Below, piece after piece: positions 8,252-18,160 of a stretch of 64,000 nucleotides of DNA. A program made the translations under genes and the position numbers. The stretch is from Agrobacterium sp. AGB01 (GTDB taxonomy: Bacteria; Pseudomonadota; Alphaproteobacteria; Rhizobiales; Rhizobiaceae), in NCBI RefSeq assembly GCF_014851585.1, contig NZ_JACVAB010000010.1, forward strand, positions 1-64,000, read 5' to 3'. The notes under the pieces are model-generated. The model searched no databases. It saw nothing but the letters and a program-made list of their open reading frames with translations, and was not told the DNA's origin. Each line of letters begins with the position of its first letter. Positions within the stretch are counted from its first letter, which is position 1.

Positions 8252-8578
8252 TCAGCAGCCGCTTTCGTTGCCATAGCCTTCAACAATACAAACCGAACCG
8301 GGTGTTTGCTGGAGAATACTGCGCCGAATGGAATAGGTTTTTTTGCCGTCTACCGGAGCAGCAGGCTTGATCGATCCGGTGGTAATCATGTCGAAATTAT
8401 CAGGAACCTGCGCCAGACGCGGCTCTCTATTCTTGCCAGCCACCATCGGAGTGATGATCAAAGACAGCGCAATGGCTGCCGTACCGAACAGCAGGGCAAT
8501 GTTCAAAATGCCAGTTTGGCGCGCCTTACGAGAATAAGGCCGACGGACCTCTACGGTCTTCCAGAAATCCTCGTTCAT
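8252..8578 (-). CDS. Conserved hypothetical single-pass membrane protein (108 aa)
   Basis: I do not recognise a named family. The protein has a short basic cytoplasmic N-terminus (RRPYSRKARQ), one membrane helix at about residues 25-46 (ILNIALLFGTAAIALSLIIT) and a soluble part with two Cys close to the C-terminus (SVCIVEGYGNESGC), which suggests an extracytoplasmic disulfide. GAGG seven bases before the ATG supports the start. It lies upstream of the Flp pilin gene on the same strand, 147 bases away, so a role linked to pili is possible but only by position. Confidence 0.7.
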   Translation of the reverse strand: MNEDFWKTVEVRRPYSRKARQTGILNIALLFGTAAIALSLIITPMVAGKNREPRLAQVPDNFDMITTGSIKPAAPVDGKKTYSIRRSILQQTPGSVCIVEGYGNESGC

Positions 8579-8666
8579 CGTTACGCCTCGTTTACCAATT
8601 CTACACAGTGGAATGTGCCAGATGGTGCTAAACGATCTATTAACGGACGATCAATTTTAGAAAGAT

Positions 8667-9080
8667 CTAAAGCAAATCCTGAAGGTAAGGGATAAGCGGT
8701 TCGTCGGCGGGTGGCATCGGGTAATCACGCAGTGCATTGACCTTTACCCATTTGACCAGCTGACCTTCGCGACCGTAGGGGATTCCCTCATAACGACGGC
8801 ATACGAAAAGTGGCATCAGCAGGTGAAATGTCTCGTAGGAATGGCTAGCAAAAGTCAGCGGCGCAAGGCAGGCAACCTTGGTGCGAATGCCCAGTTCCTC
8901 TTCCAACTCCCGCACCAGTGTTTCCTCAGGCGTTTCTCCTGCTTCCAGCTTGCCGCCGGGAAACTCCCAAAGGCCTGCAAGAGACTTTCCTTCAGGACGT
9001 TGTGCCAGAAGAATACGGTTGTCACTGTCAACGAGCGCGCAAGCCGCAACCAGTACGATCTTCTTTCCCGCTTCGCTCAT
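8667..9080 (-). CDS. mutT: Nudix hydrolase, 8-oxo-dGTP diphosphatase MutT-like (137 aa)
   Basis: MutT clears oxidised guanine nucleotides from the pool by hydrolysing 8-oxo-dGTP. A perfect Nudix box (G-x5-E-x7-REUxEExGU) spans residues 43-65, with R57, E58, E61 and E62 as the metal-binding core. The flanks LAQRPEGKSLAGLWEFPGG are typical of MutT rather than of other Nudix enzymes. The ATG at 9080 overlaps the stop of the upstream GNAT gene as ATGA, so argJ, GNAT and mutT form one transcription unit. Confidence 0.93.
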   Translation of the reverse strand: MSEAGKKIVLVAACALVDSDNRILLAQRPEGKSLAGLWEFPGGKLEAGETPEETLVRELEEELGIRTKVACLAPLTFASHSYETFHLLMPLFVCRRYEGIPYGREGQLVKWVKVNALRDYPMPPADEPLIPYLQDLL

Positions 9081-9862
9081 TGCGCATCGCCTTTTCGCCA
9101 GTAAGCATAGGTATAGGCTTCGGTGAAACCGAACTTCTCGTAGAGTGCCAACGCCGGTTCGTTGGTTGAAACCACCTGCAACCAGGCGAGCTTCGCACCG
9201 CTCAACCGCGCCCAACGCAGCGCCGAAGTCAGCACCTGCGTCGCGATACCCAAACGACGGCTGTCCTCTGCCACATCCAGGGAGAGAATGCCGGCAAGAT
9301 CGATGTCCTGTACGCAGATGACGGTCGCCTGCGGTTCGCCCTCGACGTCTTCCTTGATAAACAGACCAAGCGGCGGCACGATCGAGCTGACGATCTCGGC
9401 AATAGCCGGACGCAGACCGGCATCATCGCCTGACACCTTGAGGTGAGCCTCAACGAAACGCCCGACATCCTGGCTTGGCAGGTGTGAAATGGTTTCCGGC
9501 AATTCCGCGCTGGAAATGTCGGCGGTCATCACCTTGACCTCTTCAAAGGCAGACCAGCCGCTTTTGCTTAGATGTTCGCGCAATTGCGGTGGCATCAGTG
9601 GCGTTTCGCGCACCAGAAGCGGCCGTCCGTAATCTTCAAACCGCTTGCGCGCCTTTTCCAGCCGCATATCGGTATTGCCATAATCCGAAGGATCCAGCGG
9701 CACGACACAGTTGATCCGCTTGGAAGGATGCGAACCTGTCATGCGCACCTGCCAACTGCCATCGTAAACAACCGACGATGCTGGCCATGCACGGAAGCTG
9801 ACCGCTTCTAAACGGCGAACCAAAGGAAAATTGACATTATTTTTAGGCTTATCGACAGTCAC
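9077..9862 (-). CDS. GNAT family N-acetyltransferase (261 aa)
   Basis: The N-terminal half (RLEAVSFRAWPASSVVYDGSW) is a conserved extension and the C-terminal half (about residues 150-255) is a GNAT domain with the acetyl-CoA loop in LDVAEDSRRLGIATQVLTSA and the closing ALALYEKFGFTEAYTYAYWR. The substrate is not known. I prefer GTG 9862, which follows the argJ stop by four bases and has CCGGAG inside the end of argJ; an ATG at 9898 overlaps argJ and has a badly spaced site. It is coupled on both sides (argJ upstream, mutT downstream), a layout common in Brucellaceae. Confidence 0.85.
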   Translation of the reverse strand: MTVDKPKNNVNFPLVRRLEAVSFRAWPASSVVYDGSWQVRMTGSHPSKRINCVVPLDPSDYGNTDMRLEKARKRFEDYGRPLLVRETPLMPPQLREHLSKSGWSAFEEVKVMTADISSAELPETISHLPSQDVGRFVEAHLKVSGDDAGLRPAIAEIVSSIVPPLGLFIKEDVEGEPQATVICVQDIDLAGILSLDVAEDSRRLGIATQVLTSALRWARLSGAKLAWLQVVSTNEPALALYEKFGFTEAYTYAYWRKGDAQ

Positions 9863-9866
9863 AAAA

Positions 9867-11108
9867 TCAGCTCCGGTAGTCACCGTTGATCGCCACATAT
9901 TCCTTGGTCAGATCACAGGTCCAAACCGTAGCGGTGCCATTGCCAAGACCGATATCCACCTTCACGGCAATATCTTCCAGCTTCATGACCGCTGTTGTTT
10001 CCGCTTCCGAATAAGCGGGATCACGCTCACCATTGACGGCAACACGAACATTGCCAAACCAGATGGCCAGAAGGTCGCGGTCAGCCATTTCACCGGACTT
10101 GCCAACGGCCATCACGACACGGCCCCAATTGGCGTCTTCGCCTGCCACAGCTGTCTTGACCAACGGCGAATTGGCAACCGAAAGTGCAATCTTTTTGGCA
10201 GCGGCATCATTTTCCGCGCCGGTGACCGTCACTTCAACCATCTTGCGTGCGCCTTCGCCATCGCGAACGACCTGCAGTGCCAGATCCTTGAGCAGATCAT
10301 TCAGCGCTTCACGGAAGGACGCAAGGCGGGCATCGTCGCCCTTTTCAACACGAGCCTGGCCATCAGCGGCAGTGGCACCCGTGGCAAACAGCATCAATGT
10401 GTCGGACGTCGATGTATCGCTATCAACCGTAACCGAGTTGAAGGTCGGACCAACACCGGCGGACAACAGCGCCTGAAGCGCCTCGGGCGCAATATCGGCA
10501 TCGGTCACCACAAAGGACAGCATGGTCGCCATGTCAGGCGCAATCATGCCCGCACCCTTAGCGATACCATTGATTGTCACCTTCACGCCGCCAATGTCGG
10601 CAGTGCGGGTTGCAACCTTGGGATAAGTGTCCGTGGTCATGATGGCTTCAGCAGCCTGCTTCCAGAAATCACCGGTCGCTTCACTGTGCATCTGGCCAAG
10701 AACGCCTGCAAACTTCGTTGCGTCAAGCGGCTCACCAATAACGCCGGTGGAAGCGAGATAAACTTCATTTTCGCCGCATCCAACAGCAGCGGCTGCAGAT
10801 TGCGCCGTCAGCGTGGTGGCCTGCTTGCCCTTTACACCAGTGAAGGCGTTGGCATTACCGGAATTGACGACCACTGCACGGGCAACGCCATGTGCAAGGT
10901 TGGCGCGGCAGAAATCAACTGGCGCAGACGGGCACTTTGACTTGGTGAAAACACCGGCAACACTGGCCGGCTTGTCGAAGACCATCATCAAAACGTCTGT
11001 GCGGTTCTTGTATTTTATGCCAGCTGCCGCCGTTGCCATGCGCACACCGCGCAAGGAAGGCATTTCGGGATAGGATTTGGGAGCGAGCGGAGAAACGGCA
11101 ACGGACAT
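9867..11108 (-). CDS. argJ: Bifunctional ornithine/glutamate N-acetyltransferase ArgJ (413 aa)
   Basis: ArgJ recycles the acetyl group from N-acetylornithine to glutamate in arginine synthesis. The precursor cuts itself into two chains at the Ala-Thr bond of [14 protein letters not shown]; here Thr195 is the nucleophile. Other family signatures are [28 protein letters not shown] and the C-terminal INGDYRS. Length matches the family. It is probably the first gene of the argJ-GNAT-mutT operon and is separated from the upstream isomerase gene by a terminator. Whether it also uses acetyl-CoA (bifunctional) cannot be told from sequence alone. Confidence 0.96.
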   Translation of the reverse strand: MSVAVSPLAPKSYPEMPSLRGVRMATAAAGIKYKNRTDVLMMVFDKPASVAGVFTKSKCPSAPVDFCRANLAHGVARAVVVNSGNANAFTGVKGKQATTLTAQSAAAAVGCGENEVYLASTGVIGEPLDATKFAGVLGQMHSEATGDFWKQAAEAIMTTDTYPKVATRTADIGGVKVTINGIAKGAGMIAPDMATMLSFVVTDADIAPEALQALLSAGVGPTFNSVTVDSDTSTSDTLMLFATGATAADGQARVEKGDDARLASFREALNDLLKDLALQVVRDGEGARKMVEVTVTGAENDAAAKKIALSVANSPLVKTAVAGEDANWGRVVMAVGKSGEMADRDLLAIWFGNVRVAVNGERDPAYSEAETTAVMKLEDIAVKVDIGLGNGTATVWTCDLTKEYVAINGDYRS

Positions 11109-11142
11109 GACGGAACCTGACAGAAACGAGGTGGGACTATGG

Positions 11143-11168
11143 AAAACGGGGCGGTAATGACCGCCCCG
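11143..11168 (-). terminator. Intrinsic terminator after the isomerase gene
   Basis: On the minus strand CGGGGCGGT pairs with ACCGCCCCG across a four-base loop (CATT) and is followed by TTTT. It separates the isomerase gene from argJ. Confidence 0.85.
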
Positions 11169-11179
11169 CGAAATATGGA

Positions 11180-12058
11180 TTATGGCTGCGGCTGCGGCTG
11201 TGCCGCCTCAGCGTCCTGCGCTTTGTTGACTTCGTCGTAGCCAGTCTTGAGCGCCGGATCCATGATGTCGATCTTCTGCTCGGTCTTAGCCTTTTCAATC
11301 AGCGCAACATATTTTTCGCGCATGACCATCTGGCGAACCTGCTGCTCGACCTGATCAAATGGTGGTGGCGGCGCAATACGCTTGTCTTCCAGCTTGATCA
11401 CGTGGAAGCCGAACTGGCTCTTGACTGGGGTCTTGGTGTAAGCGCCCTTTTCGAGAGCGAAAGCAGCCTGTTCGAATTCTGGCACCATACGGCCCTTGCC
11501 GAACCAGCCGAGATCGCCACCCTCATCCTTGTTGGAATCGGTAGACTTTTCCTTGGCGATTTCAGCAAAATCCTTGCCTTCATCAAGTTGCTTGATGACA
11601 TCCTTGGCCAGGTCTTCAGACTCAACCAGAATATGGCGGGCGTGAACTTCTTCTTCCTGCGGCATCGCTGCGACTTCCTTGTCGTAACGTGCTTTGACTT
11701 CTTCAGGCGTTACCGCATCGGAAACGTGCTTGAGGAAGTAAGCATTGTGAAGTTCGCGCTCAGTGATGAAATTGACGCGATTCTTGAAAGCGTCGGTGTC
11801 TCTAAGACCTTCCGCATCAGCATCCTTTACCAGCAGCTTCACATCGATGATGGACGACAGAGCTGCAACTTTTTTCTGCTCATCGGGAAACTGGGCAAAT
11901 TGCGGGTCGAGATTGGCAATTGCCAGATCAAGTTCGGACTGGTGAATTTCCAGATCGCCCACTTTTGCAACAACGGCGTCTTCCTGCGCAAAAGCTGGAA
12001 GTTGAAGGCCAAGCGTCGCCACGATTACGGCGGCGGCAATTTTGTTATAGCGCAACAT
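11180..12058 (-). CDS. Parvulin-type peptidyl-prolyl isomerase, exported (292 aa)
   Basis: This periplasmic folding factor resembles SurA/PrsA. It has a signal peptide ([20 protein letters not shown]), an N-terminal chaperone-like region, and a parvulin domain at about residues 130-225 marked by [39 protein letters not shown] and [14 protein letters not shown]. The C-terminus is Gln/Pro-rich. The start is ATG 12058 with AAAGG in good position; the open frame runs 22 codons further but without a start signal. It is divergent from secA, which fits a shared role in export and folding of secreted proteins. Confidence 0.92.
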   Translation of the reverse strand: MLRYNKIAAAVIVATLGLQLPAFAQEDAVVAKVGDLEIHQSELDLAIANLDPQFAQFPDEQKKVAALSSIIDVKLLVKDADAEGLRDTDAFKNRVNFITERELHNAYFLKHVSDAVTPEEVKARYDKEVAAMPQEEEVHARHILVESEDLAKDVIKQLDEGKDFAEIAKEKSTDSNKDEGGDLGWFGKGRMVPEFEQAAFALEKGAYTKTPVKSQFGFHVIKLEDKRIAPPPPFDQVEQQVRQMVMREKYVALIEKAKTEQKIDIMDPALKTGYDEVNKAQDAEAAQPQPQP

Positions 12059-12299
12059 AATAAACCTTTCGGAGACTATGCCGGGTTCCACATGGCACTT
12101 CCGGCTGGAAAATGTTCCAAACATTGGATTGTGGCCATTCTGTAACCGGCAGAACCGTTGACATCATTTGCCCCCCCTCTTATCTGTCACGCAACCTCGC
12201 GTCCAGATACGTTTCCGGGCGAAAGCCGTCATTTGTTTGTGAAAAGCTCTGACGGTCGCAGCACGAAGCGGAAACGGCACTTCAGAAAGGGCCAGCAAG

Positions 12300-15017
12300 A
12301 TGGTCAGTCTAGGCGGCATCGCCCGCAAGTTGTTCGGTTCGGCCAATGAACGCCGTGTCCGTTCGTTTAAAAGCAAGATCGCAGCCATCAACGCGCTGGA
12401 AGAAGCCACTAAGGCTCTCTCCGATGAGGCGCTCTCCGCAAAGACCGTCGAGTTCCGCCAGCAGCTTGAAGATGGCAAAAAACTGGAAGACCTGATTATT
12501 CCGGCCTTTGCCGTTTGCCGTGAAGCATCGCGCCGCATTCTGGGCATGCGCCCGTTCGATGTGCAGCTGACCGGTGGCATGATCCTCAATGAGGGCGCCA
12601 TCTCGGAAATGAAGACCGGTGAAGGTAAAACGCTTGTGGCAACACTGGCAGTTTATCTGAACGCGCTTGAGGGCAAGGGCGTACACGTGGTGACGGTGAA
12701 CGATTACCTCGCCTCACGCGACGCCACCATAATGGGCCGGCTCTATAGCTTCCTTGGACTGACCACCGGCATCGTCGTGCATGGTCTTTCCGACGAAGAG
12801 CGTCACGCGGCCTATGCCTGCGATATCACCTACGCGACCAACAACGAGCTTGGTTTCGACTATCTGCGCGACAACATGAAATATGATCGCGCCCAGATGG
12901 TTCAGCGCGGCCACCACTATGCCATCGTCGACGAAGTGGACTCGATCCTCGTCGATGAAGCGCGGACGCCGCTGATCATTTCCGGCCCGCTTGATGACCG
13001 TTCCGATCTTTACAACACGATCGACGCTTTCATCCCTCTGCTTGATGCTGCCGATTACGAAATCGACGAAAAGCAACGTTCCGCCAACTTCTCCGAAGAA
13101 GGCACCGAAAAGCTGGAAAACCTGCTGCGCGCTGCTGGCCTGCTGAAAGGTGAATCGCTTTACGATGTCGAAAACGTTGCAATCGTTCACCACATCAACA
13201 ACGCGTTGAAGGCTCACAAGCTGTTCACACGCGACAAGGACTACATTGTCCGCAATGATGAGATCGTCATCATTGACGAATTTACCGGACGTATGATGCC
13301 AGGCCGCCGTTATTCGGAAGGCCAGCACCAGGCGCTTGAAGCCAAGGAAAAGGTTCAGATCCAGCCGGAAAACCAGACGCTTTCCTCGATCACCTTCCAG
13401 AATTACTTCCGTATGTACAAGAAGCTTGCCGGCATGACCGGTACGGCATCGACCGAAGCGGAAGAATTCAGCAACATCTACGGCCTCGATGTTATCGAAG
13501 TTCCCACCAACCTGCCGATCCAGCGTATCGACGAGGATGATGAGATCTACCGGACCGGTGAAGAGAAATACAAGGCGATCATCACCGAAATCCGCGCAGC
13601 CCATGACCGCAATCAACCGGTTCTGGTTGGCACCACATCGATTGAAAAATCGGAATTGCTTGCCACCATGCTGCGTCAGACTGGTTTCGAGAATTTCCAG
13701 GTTCTGAACGCCCGCTATCACGAGCAGGAAGCCTACATCGTGTCGCAGGCCGGCGTTCCCGGCGCTGTCACCATCGCCACCAACATGGCTGGTCGCGGTA
13801 CCGACATTCAGCTTGGCGGCAACGTCGACATGCGTCTTGAGCGCGAACTCGACGGTATGGAGCCAAGCGCAGAGCGCGACGAAAAAGAAAAGGCGATCCG
13901 CGACGAGATCAAGGTCCTCAAGGAAAAGGCACTGGCTGCTGGCGGCCTTTACGTTATTGCGACAGAGCGCCACGAAAGCCGCCGTATCGATAACCAGCTG
14001 CGTGGTCGTTCCGGTCGTCAGGGTGACCCGGGCCGTTCGAAGTTCTACCTGTCGCTTCAGGATGACCTGATGCGCATCTTCGGTTCCGAGCGCATGGACA
14101 GCATGCTGCAGAAACTCGGCCTGAAGGATGGTGAGGCAATCGTCCACCCTTGGATCAACAAGGCTCTTGAACGCGCCCAGAAGAAGGTTGAAGCCCGCAA
14201 CTTCGAAACCCGTAAAAACCTGCTGAAATACGACGACGTTCTCAACGATCAGCGTAAGGTGATCTTCGACCAGCGTCTTGAACTGATGGATGCACAGAAC
14301 ATCAGCGAAACGGTTGCCGACATGCGCAGCGAAGTCATCGACATGCTGGTGCAGAAGCACATTCCAGAACATGCTTATGCCGAACAGTGGGATACCGCTG
14401 GCCTGAAGGCCGGTGTTGCCCAGTTCCTCAACCTTGATCTGCCTATCGAAGACTGGGCCAAGGAAGAAGGCATTGCTGAAGATGACATTCTCCAGCGCAT
14501 CACGGAAGCCACCGAAAAATACGCAGCAGACCGTCGTGAGCGTTTCGGCGAAGAGCTGATGACCTATGTCGAACGCTCTATCCTTCTGCAGACCATCGAC
14601 CACCTGTGGCGCGAACACATCGTCAACCTCGATCACCTGCGCTCCGTCGTAGGTTTCCGCGGTTATGCCCAGCGCGACCCGCTGCAGGAATACAAGGCCG
14701 AAGCATTCGAACTGTTCCAGGCACTGCTTGCCAACCTGCGCGAAGCCGTCACTACCCAGCTGATGCGTGTTGAACTGGTCCAGGAACCACCACAGCCTGC
14801 CGAACTGCCGGAAATGACCGCTCATCACGCAGACCCGAACACCGGCGAAGACGAGATGAACGAACCGGCTTTTGCTATGGGGCTGGCTTACGTTGCTCCG
14901 GAAGATCGTGATCCGAACAACCCCGCAACCTGGGGCAAGATCGGTCGCAACGAGCTTTGCCCTTGCGGCTCCGGCAAGAAGTACAAACATTGCCACGGCG
15001 TTTTTGATCAGGCCTGA
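12300..15017 (+). CDS. secA: Preprotein translocase ATPase SecA (905 aa)
   Basis: SecA drives proteins through the SecYEG channel. Walker A is TGEGKT at residues 106-111, Walker B and its surround are [15 protein letters not shown], and [14 protein letters not shown] and [11 protein letters not shown] are the conserved motifs of the second nucleotide-binding half. The C-terminal zinc finger [14 protein letters not shown], used for SecB and membrane contact, is complete. Length is normal for alphaproteobacteria. The ATG at 12300 has an AAAGG site. The gene has its own terminator at 15044-15075. Confidence 0.98.
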   Translation: MVSLGGIARKLFGSANERRVRSFKSKIAAINALEEATKALSDEALSAKTVEFRQQLEDGKKLEDLIIPAFAVCREASRRILGMRPFDVQLTGGMILNEGAISEMKTGEGKTLVATLAVYLNALEGKGVHVVTVNDYLASRDATIMGRLYSFLGLTTGIVVHGLSDEERHAAYACDITYATNNELGFDYLRDNMKYDRAQMVQRGHHYAIVDEVDSILVDEARTPLIISGPLDDRSDLYNTIDAFIPLLDAADYEIDEKQRSANFSEEGTEKLENLLRAAGLLKGESLYDVENVAIVHHINNALKAHKLFTRDKDYIVRNDEIVIIDEFTGRMMPGRRYSEGQHQALEAKEKVQIQPENQTLSSITFQNYFRMYKKLAGMTGTASTEAEEFSNIYGLDVIEVPTNLPIQRIDEDDEIYRTGEEKYKAIITEIRAAHDRNQPVLVGTTSIEKSELLATMLRQTGFENFQVLNARYHEQEAYIVSQAGVPGAVTIATNMAGRGTDIQLGGNVDMRLERELDGMEPSAERDEKEKAIRDEIKVLKEKALAAGGLYVIATERHESRRIDNQLRGRSGRQGDPGRSKFYLSLQDDLMRIFGSERMDSMLQKLGLKDGEAIVHPWINKALERAQKKVEARNFETRKNLLKYDDVLNDQRKVIFDQRLELMDAQNISETVADMRSEVIDMLVQKHIPEHAYAEQWDTAGLKAGVAQFLNLDLPIEDWAKEEGIAEDDILQRITEATEKYAADRRERFGEELMTYVERSILLQTIDHLWREHIVNLDHLRSVVGFRGYAQRDPLQEYKAEAFELFQALLANLREAVTTQLMRVELVQEPPQPAELPEMTAHHADPNTGEDEMNEPAFAMGLAYVAPEDRDPNNPATWGKIGRNELCPCGSGKKYKHCHGVFDQA

Positions 15018-15043
15018 TTGCCTGTTCCGCGACAAAAATCAAA

Positions 15044-15075
15044 AAGCCTGCAAACCTCGTTTGCAGGCTTTTTTG
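15044..15075 (+). terminator. Intrinsic terminator after secA
   Basis: AAGCCTGCAAA pairs with TTTGCAGGCTT across a five-base loop and runs into a T-rich tail. It lies 26 bases past the secA stop. Confidence 0.93.
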
Positions 15076-15197
15076 TTGTCATGGACAGCAAGGACGCTTG
15101 CGCAGGATCGGGCGAAAAATCAGTAGGCAGATTTACCAGTTCTTGTTGGTTTTATTTTAATGATTACCCGCTCGCTCATGAGCTGGATGGAAAAATC

Positions 15198-15533
15198 ATG
15201 TTCAACTTCAAAACTGCGATTGTAACGGCAGCACTTTGTGCGGCCGCAGCTACGCCTTCGATGGCTGAAGACCTTGTGTTCAAGCTCATCAATGGCACGA
15301 ACTCTGTGCTGACCCATTTTTATACTTCGCCTGTGGGTGTAGATAACTGGGAAGGCGATGTGTTTGGCAGTCAAGTCCTCAAGCCCGGTGAAAGCGGCAC
15401 TGTCACCATTACTGACGGTCGCGACGTCTGTGAATACGACATGCGTTTTGAGTTCGAAGGCAGCGCTGACTTGGACACCACGGAAGACACACAGAACCTG
15501 TGTGAACTGAGCGAATACACGATCGAAGAATAA
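15198..15533 (+). CDS. Small secreted protein of unknown function (111 aa)
   Basis: I do not recognise a named family. A signal peptide (FKTAIVTAALCAAAATPSMA) is followed by a mature part of about 90 residues that is acidic, rich in Thr and aromatic residues, and likely beta-structured (LVFKLINGTNSVLTHFYTSP). Two Cys (in GRDVCEYDM and TQNLCELSE) could form a disulfide. The start ATG 15198 is preceded by GGATGGA; the longer frame from 15018 overlaps the secA terminator. It probably acts in the periplasm. A hairpin at 15564-15595 follows. Confidence 0.75.
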   Translation: MFNFKTAIVTAALCAAAATPSMAEDLVFKLINGTNSVLTHFYTSPVGVDNWEGDVFGSQVLKPGESGTVTITDGRDVCEYDMRFEFEGSADLDTTEDTQNLCELSEYTIEE

Positions 15534-15563
15534 TTAGTCTGCAACACGACCTTCGGATGTCAG

Positions 15564-15595
15564 GATGGCGCAAGGGGGGACAGTCATGCGCCATC
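15564..15595 (+). terminator. Hairpin after the small secreted protein gene
   Basis: GATGGCGC and GCGCCATC form a perfect eight-base stem with a 16-base loop, 30 bases after the stop. There is no T run directly behind it, so termination here is only possible. Confidence 0.4.
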
Positions 15596-15630
15596 GGCTG
15601 TCGGCGGTATTTTCGCCGCATACAATTTGA

Positions 15631-15660
15631 TTGACGCCTGTCAAAGGCTCTCATAACTGT
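15631..15660 (+). promoter_or_regulatory. Possible promoter of the EamA transporter gene
   Basis: TTGACG at 15631 resembles a -35 box and CATAAC/ATAACT follows 16-17 bases later. The -35 sits in a small inverted repeat, TTGAC-GCCT-GTCAA. Evidence is only by resemblance. Confidence 0.3.
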
Positions 15661-15694
15661 GCCGCCAGAACCGCCTCTCTTTCTGGACAGTCTT

Positions 15695-16591
15695 ATGAAA
15701 CCCGGTGCAATCGCCGCATACATTTTCCTCGCTGTCGCGTGGGGTTTGTCATTCCTGTTGATGTTACGCGTTGTCGAAACATTCGGCTGGGTGGGCGCAG
15801 TGACAATCCGTTGTTTCATTGCCAGCCTAATGTTACTTTTGATCGCAAAGCTAACCGGCCGTAAACTGAACTTCAGCGCTGGATGGCGTGCCTTTTCCAT
15901 CGTGGGCGCGACCACTGTTGCTGGTCAGCTTGTCGGCCTGTCCTACGGCACTCCGTTGATTGGGACTGCGATGGCCGCAATCATCGTTGCCACCATTCCC
16001 CTGTTCTCCATGTTGATCAGCCAGTTCTGGGGATTGGAGAAAATGACAGCACAGGGGCTGGTCGGGCTGCTACTCGGCGCCGGCGGCATCATCCTGCTGG
16101 TTGGTTTTCCAACCGTACCGGTTACACTGTCCTTCGTGCTTGGCTGTGGTGCCTGCCTTGTCGGTTGCATCTGCGCTGCCTTTGGCAGCAACTATGCCAG
16201 CCGCAGCCTGAAAGGCACCGGTTCGTGGGAAATCACCATCGGCTCATTTCTGGCCGGCGGCTTTATCACATTGCCGCTGCTGCTCGCCGTCCCCTTCCGC
16301 GCGATACCGGGACCCATTGATTTCTTTTATCTTTTCACGCTTGCCATGGTGATGAGTGCGCTGACTTACATCACCTATTTTTGGCTGGTTTCCAAGATCG
16401 GAGCCACCAAGGCCATCAGCGTGGAGTTTGCCGTTACCATTATAGCGGTGCTGATTGGTGCGCTGGTGTTGCACGAACCACTTTCAGTTTTGCAGTTGGG
16501 TGGTGCCGTTGTCATCATTACCGGATGTATGCTGGTGCTGGGACTTTTCCCGCGCCGCAAACAACCCGTTCCTTTCATGCCGGAAACCTGA
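15695..16591 (+). CDS. EamA/DMT family transporter (298 aa)
   Basis: This inner-membrane permease of the drug/metabolite transporter superfamily has ten predicted hydrophobic segments in two EamA halves (for example AYIFLAVAWGLSFLLMLRVV at the start and LQLGGAVVIITGCMLVLGLF at the end). Substrates of this family include amino acids and other metabolites, and the sequence does not tell which applies. The start ATG 15695 follows a GGACAG site; an in-frame GTG at 15659 would add residues before the first helix. It stands alone between the small secreted protein gene and the flippase gene. Confidence 0.88.
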   Translation: MKPGAIAAYIFLAVAWGLSFLLMLRVVETFGWVGAVTIRCFIASLMLLLIAKLTGRKLNFSAGWRAFSIVGATTVAGQLVGLSYGTPLIGTAMAAIIVATIPLFSMLISQFWGLEKMTAQGLVGLLLGAGGIILLVGFPTVPVTLSFVLGCGACLVGCICAAFGSNYASRSLKGTGSWEITIGSFLAGGFITLPLLLAVPFRAIPGPIDFFYLFTLAMVMSALTYITYFWLVSKIGATKAISVEFAVTIIAVLIGALVLHEPLSVLQLGGAVVIITGCMLVLGLFPRRKQPVPFMPET

Positions 16592-16735
16592 AACAGGTCG
16601 AAAATAAAGCCTGTCCCGTCCGCAAAAACCTTGACGTGCAAGGTACCGAAAACACATCAATTTTGTGCAGCCAATACCCTTCGTTAACTGGCGCAGGCTA
16701 GGCTGCGCATAGCCCGGTGGCTTTGGAAGTATTGC

Positions 16736-18160
16736 GTGACCATCATGACGGTTCTCTATGCGGCGGAAAAAATCCTGCCCGATAGTCTTCGCTGCAAAGT
16801 CGTAGCGGTAAGGCTCGGAACCGCACGAATTTTATCCAGCGAAACCGAAGCAACGCGCGCCCAACGCATGGCGCTGATCGCCTTCCTGATCCGCATCATC
16901 AGTGCTGGCATCGCCTTCGTATCGCAGATCATGCTTGCCCGCCTGATGGGTGAATTTGACTACGGCATTTTCGCCTTTGTCTGGGTCATGGTCATTCTGC
17001 TCGGCAACATGTCCTGTCTCGGTTTCCACGCCACCGTCATCCGTTTTCTGCCGGGATACAAGGCAGCGGGCGACAACCATCTGATCCGCGGCCTGACCGC
17101 CACAGCGCGTATTTTCGCACTCGTCTCTGCAAGTTTGGTGGCCGCAGCCGGTGCTGCCTTCCTGTATTTCTTCGGCGACATGATACCGGACTATTATCTG
17201 GTTCCGACCTTTCTGGGCGCCCTGATCCTGCCAATGATCGCACTCGGAGATGTGCTGGATGGCACGGCCAGAGCCAATGGCTGGCCGGTTTCCGCTCTCA
17301 GTCCAACCTACATCGTACGCCCGCTCTTGATCCTGATCTATATGCTGATCGCCATACTGGCGGGCGAACCTCACACTGCCACAACGGCAATGGTTGCCGG
17401 ATTGGCAGCTGCCTACACGACAACTGTTCTGCAACTGCTGCTGATCAGCAAGAGGCTGGATCACACATTTGATCGCGGCAAAAGAACCATTCATTTCAGT
17501 CAATGGTTTCGCTTCGCCCTGCCGATTTTCGTCATCGATGGCATCGGTTTCATGATGACCAACGCAGATGTATTGGTGGTCGGCTTTTACCTGCCACCCG
17601 ATCATGTCGGCATTTATTTCGCCGCCGCCAAAACCATCATTCTGGTGCAATTCGTCTTTTTTGCCGTCAAGGCTGCTGCATCACCGCGTTTTGCAGCCCT
17701 GATCGCCGACAATGACCGAGAAGGACTATCCACCTTTGCCGGGCAGTCAGCGCGCTGGACATTCTGGCCGTCGCTCGGTATCGGCGCCTGTGTACTGCTG
17801 GCAGGACCTCTGTTACTCTCTCTCTTTGGACCCGCCTTCACCCAGGGTTATAGTTTGATGTTCATTCTGTTTGCAGGTTTCCTGGCCAAGGCCAGTATTG
17901 GCCCGGCGGAGGCACTGCTGAACATGACCGGACACCAGAAACTGTGTGTTGGTATTTACGTCGCAACTCTGGTGTGCGGCATCATTCTCTATCTGACCCT
18001 GACGCCGCTTTACGGACTGATCGGAGCAGCAATTGCAACGGCAGCAATTACGGTCATCGAAACCGTTCTGTTGCATGTCGCGGTACGCCATACGCTTGGC
18101 ATTGTGCTGTTTGCTTTCAAGTTTCCATTTGCGCGTGCCGACCGGAAAAAGGCAGCATGA
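16736..18160 (+). CDS. Polysaccharide flippase, Wzx/MATE-like (474 aa)
   Basis: This is a 12-14 helix membrane protein of the MOP superfamily, like O-antigen or exopolysaccharide flippases that move lipid-linked sugars across the inner membrane. Typical segments are ALIAFLIRIISAGIAFVSQI near the N-terminus, LARLMGEFDYGIFAFVWVMV and the C-terminal LTPLYGLIGAAIATAAITVI. The start GTG 16736 has GGAAG six bases upstream, better than the ATG at 16745. Its stop overlaps the ATG of the next gene as ATGA (18157-18160), so the two act together. No glycosyltransferase or polymerase gene is next to it, so the glycan must be made from genes elsewhere. Confidence 0.9.
   Translation: MTIMTVLYAAEKILPDSLRCKVVAVRLGTARILSSETEATRAQRMALIAFLIRIISAGIAFVSQIMLARLMGEFDYGIFAFVWVMVILLGNMSCLGFHATVIRFLPGYKAAGDNHLIRGLTATARIFALVSASLVAAAGAAFLYFFGDMIPDYYLVPTFLGALILPMIALGDVLDGTARANGWPVSALSPTYIVRPLLILIYMLIAILAGEPHTATTAMVAGLAAAYTTTVLQLLLISKRLDHTFDRGKRTIHFSQWFRFALPIFVIDGIGFMMTNADVLVVGFYLPPDHVGIYFAAAKTIILVQFVFFAVKAAASPRFAALIADNDREGLSTFAGQSARWTFWPSLGIGACVLLAGPLLLSLFGPAFTQGYSLMFILFAGFLAKASIGPAEALLNMTGHQKLCVGIYVATLVCGIILYLTLTPLYGLIGAAIATAAITVIETVLLHVAVRHTLGIVLFAFKFPFARADRKKAA

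Noticed and set aside
8656-8671. TTTAGA-N4-TCTAAA resembling an Irr ICE box
   Set aside because: The spacing and flanks do not match the full ICE consensus, and it overlaps the mutT stop codon with no iron gene beside it.
9831-10940. 369-codon plus-strand frame opposite argJ
   Set aside because: Shadow of argJ; no recognisable protein features.
12714-15035. 773-codon open frame on the minus strand across secA
   Set aside because: It is a codon-bias shadow of secA, which is certain on the plus strand; no start signal or family motif.
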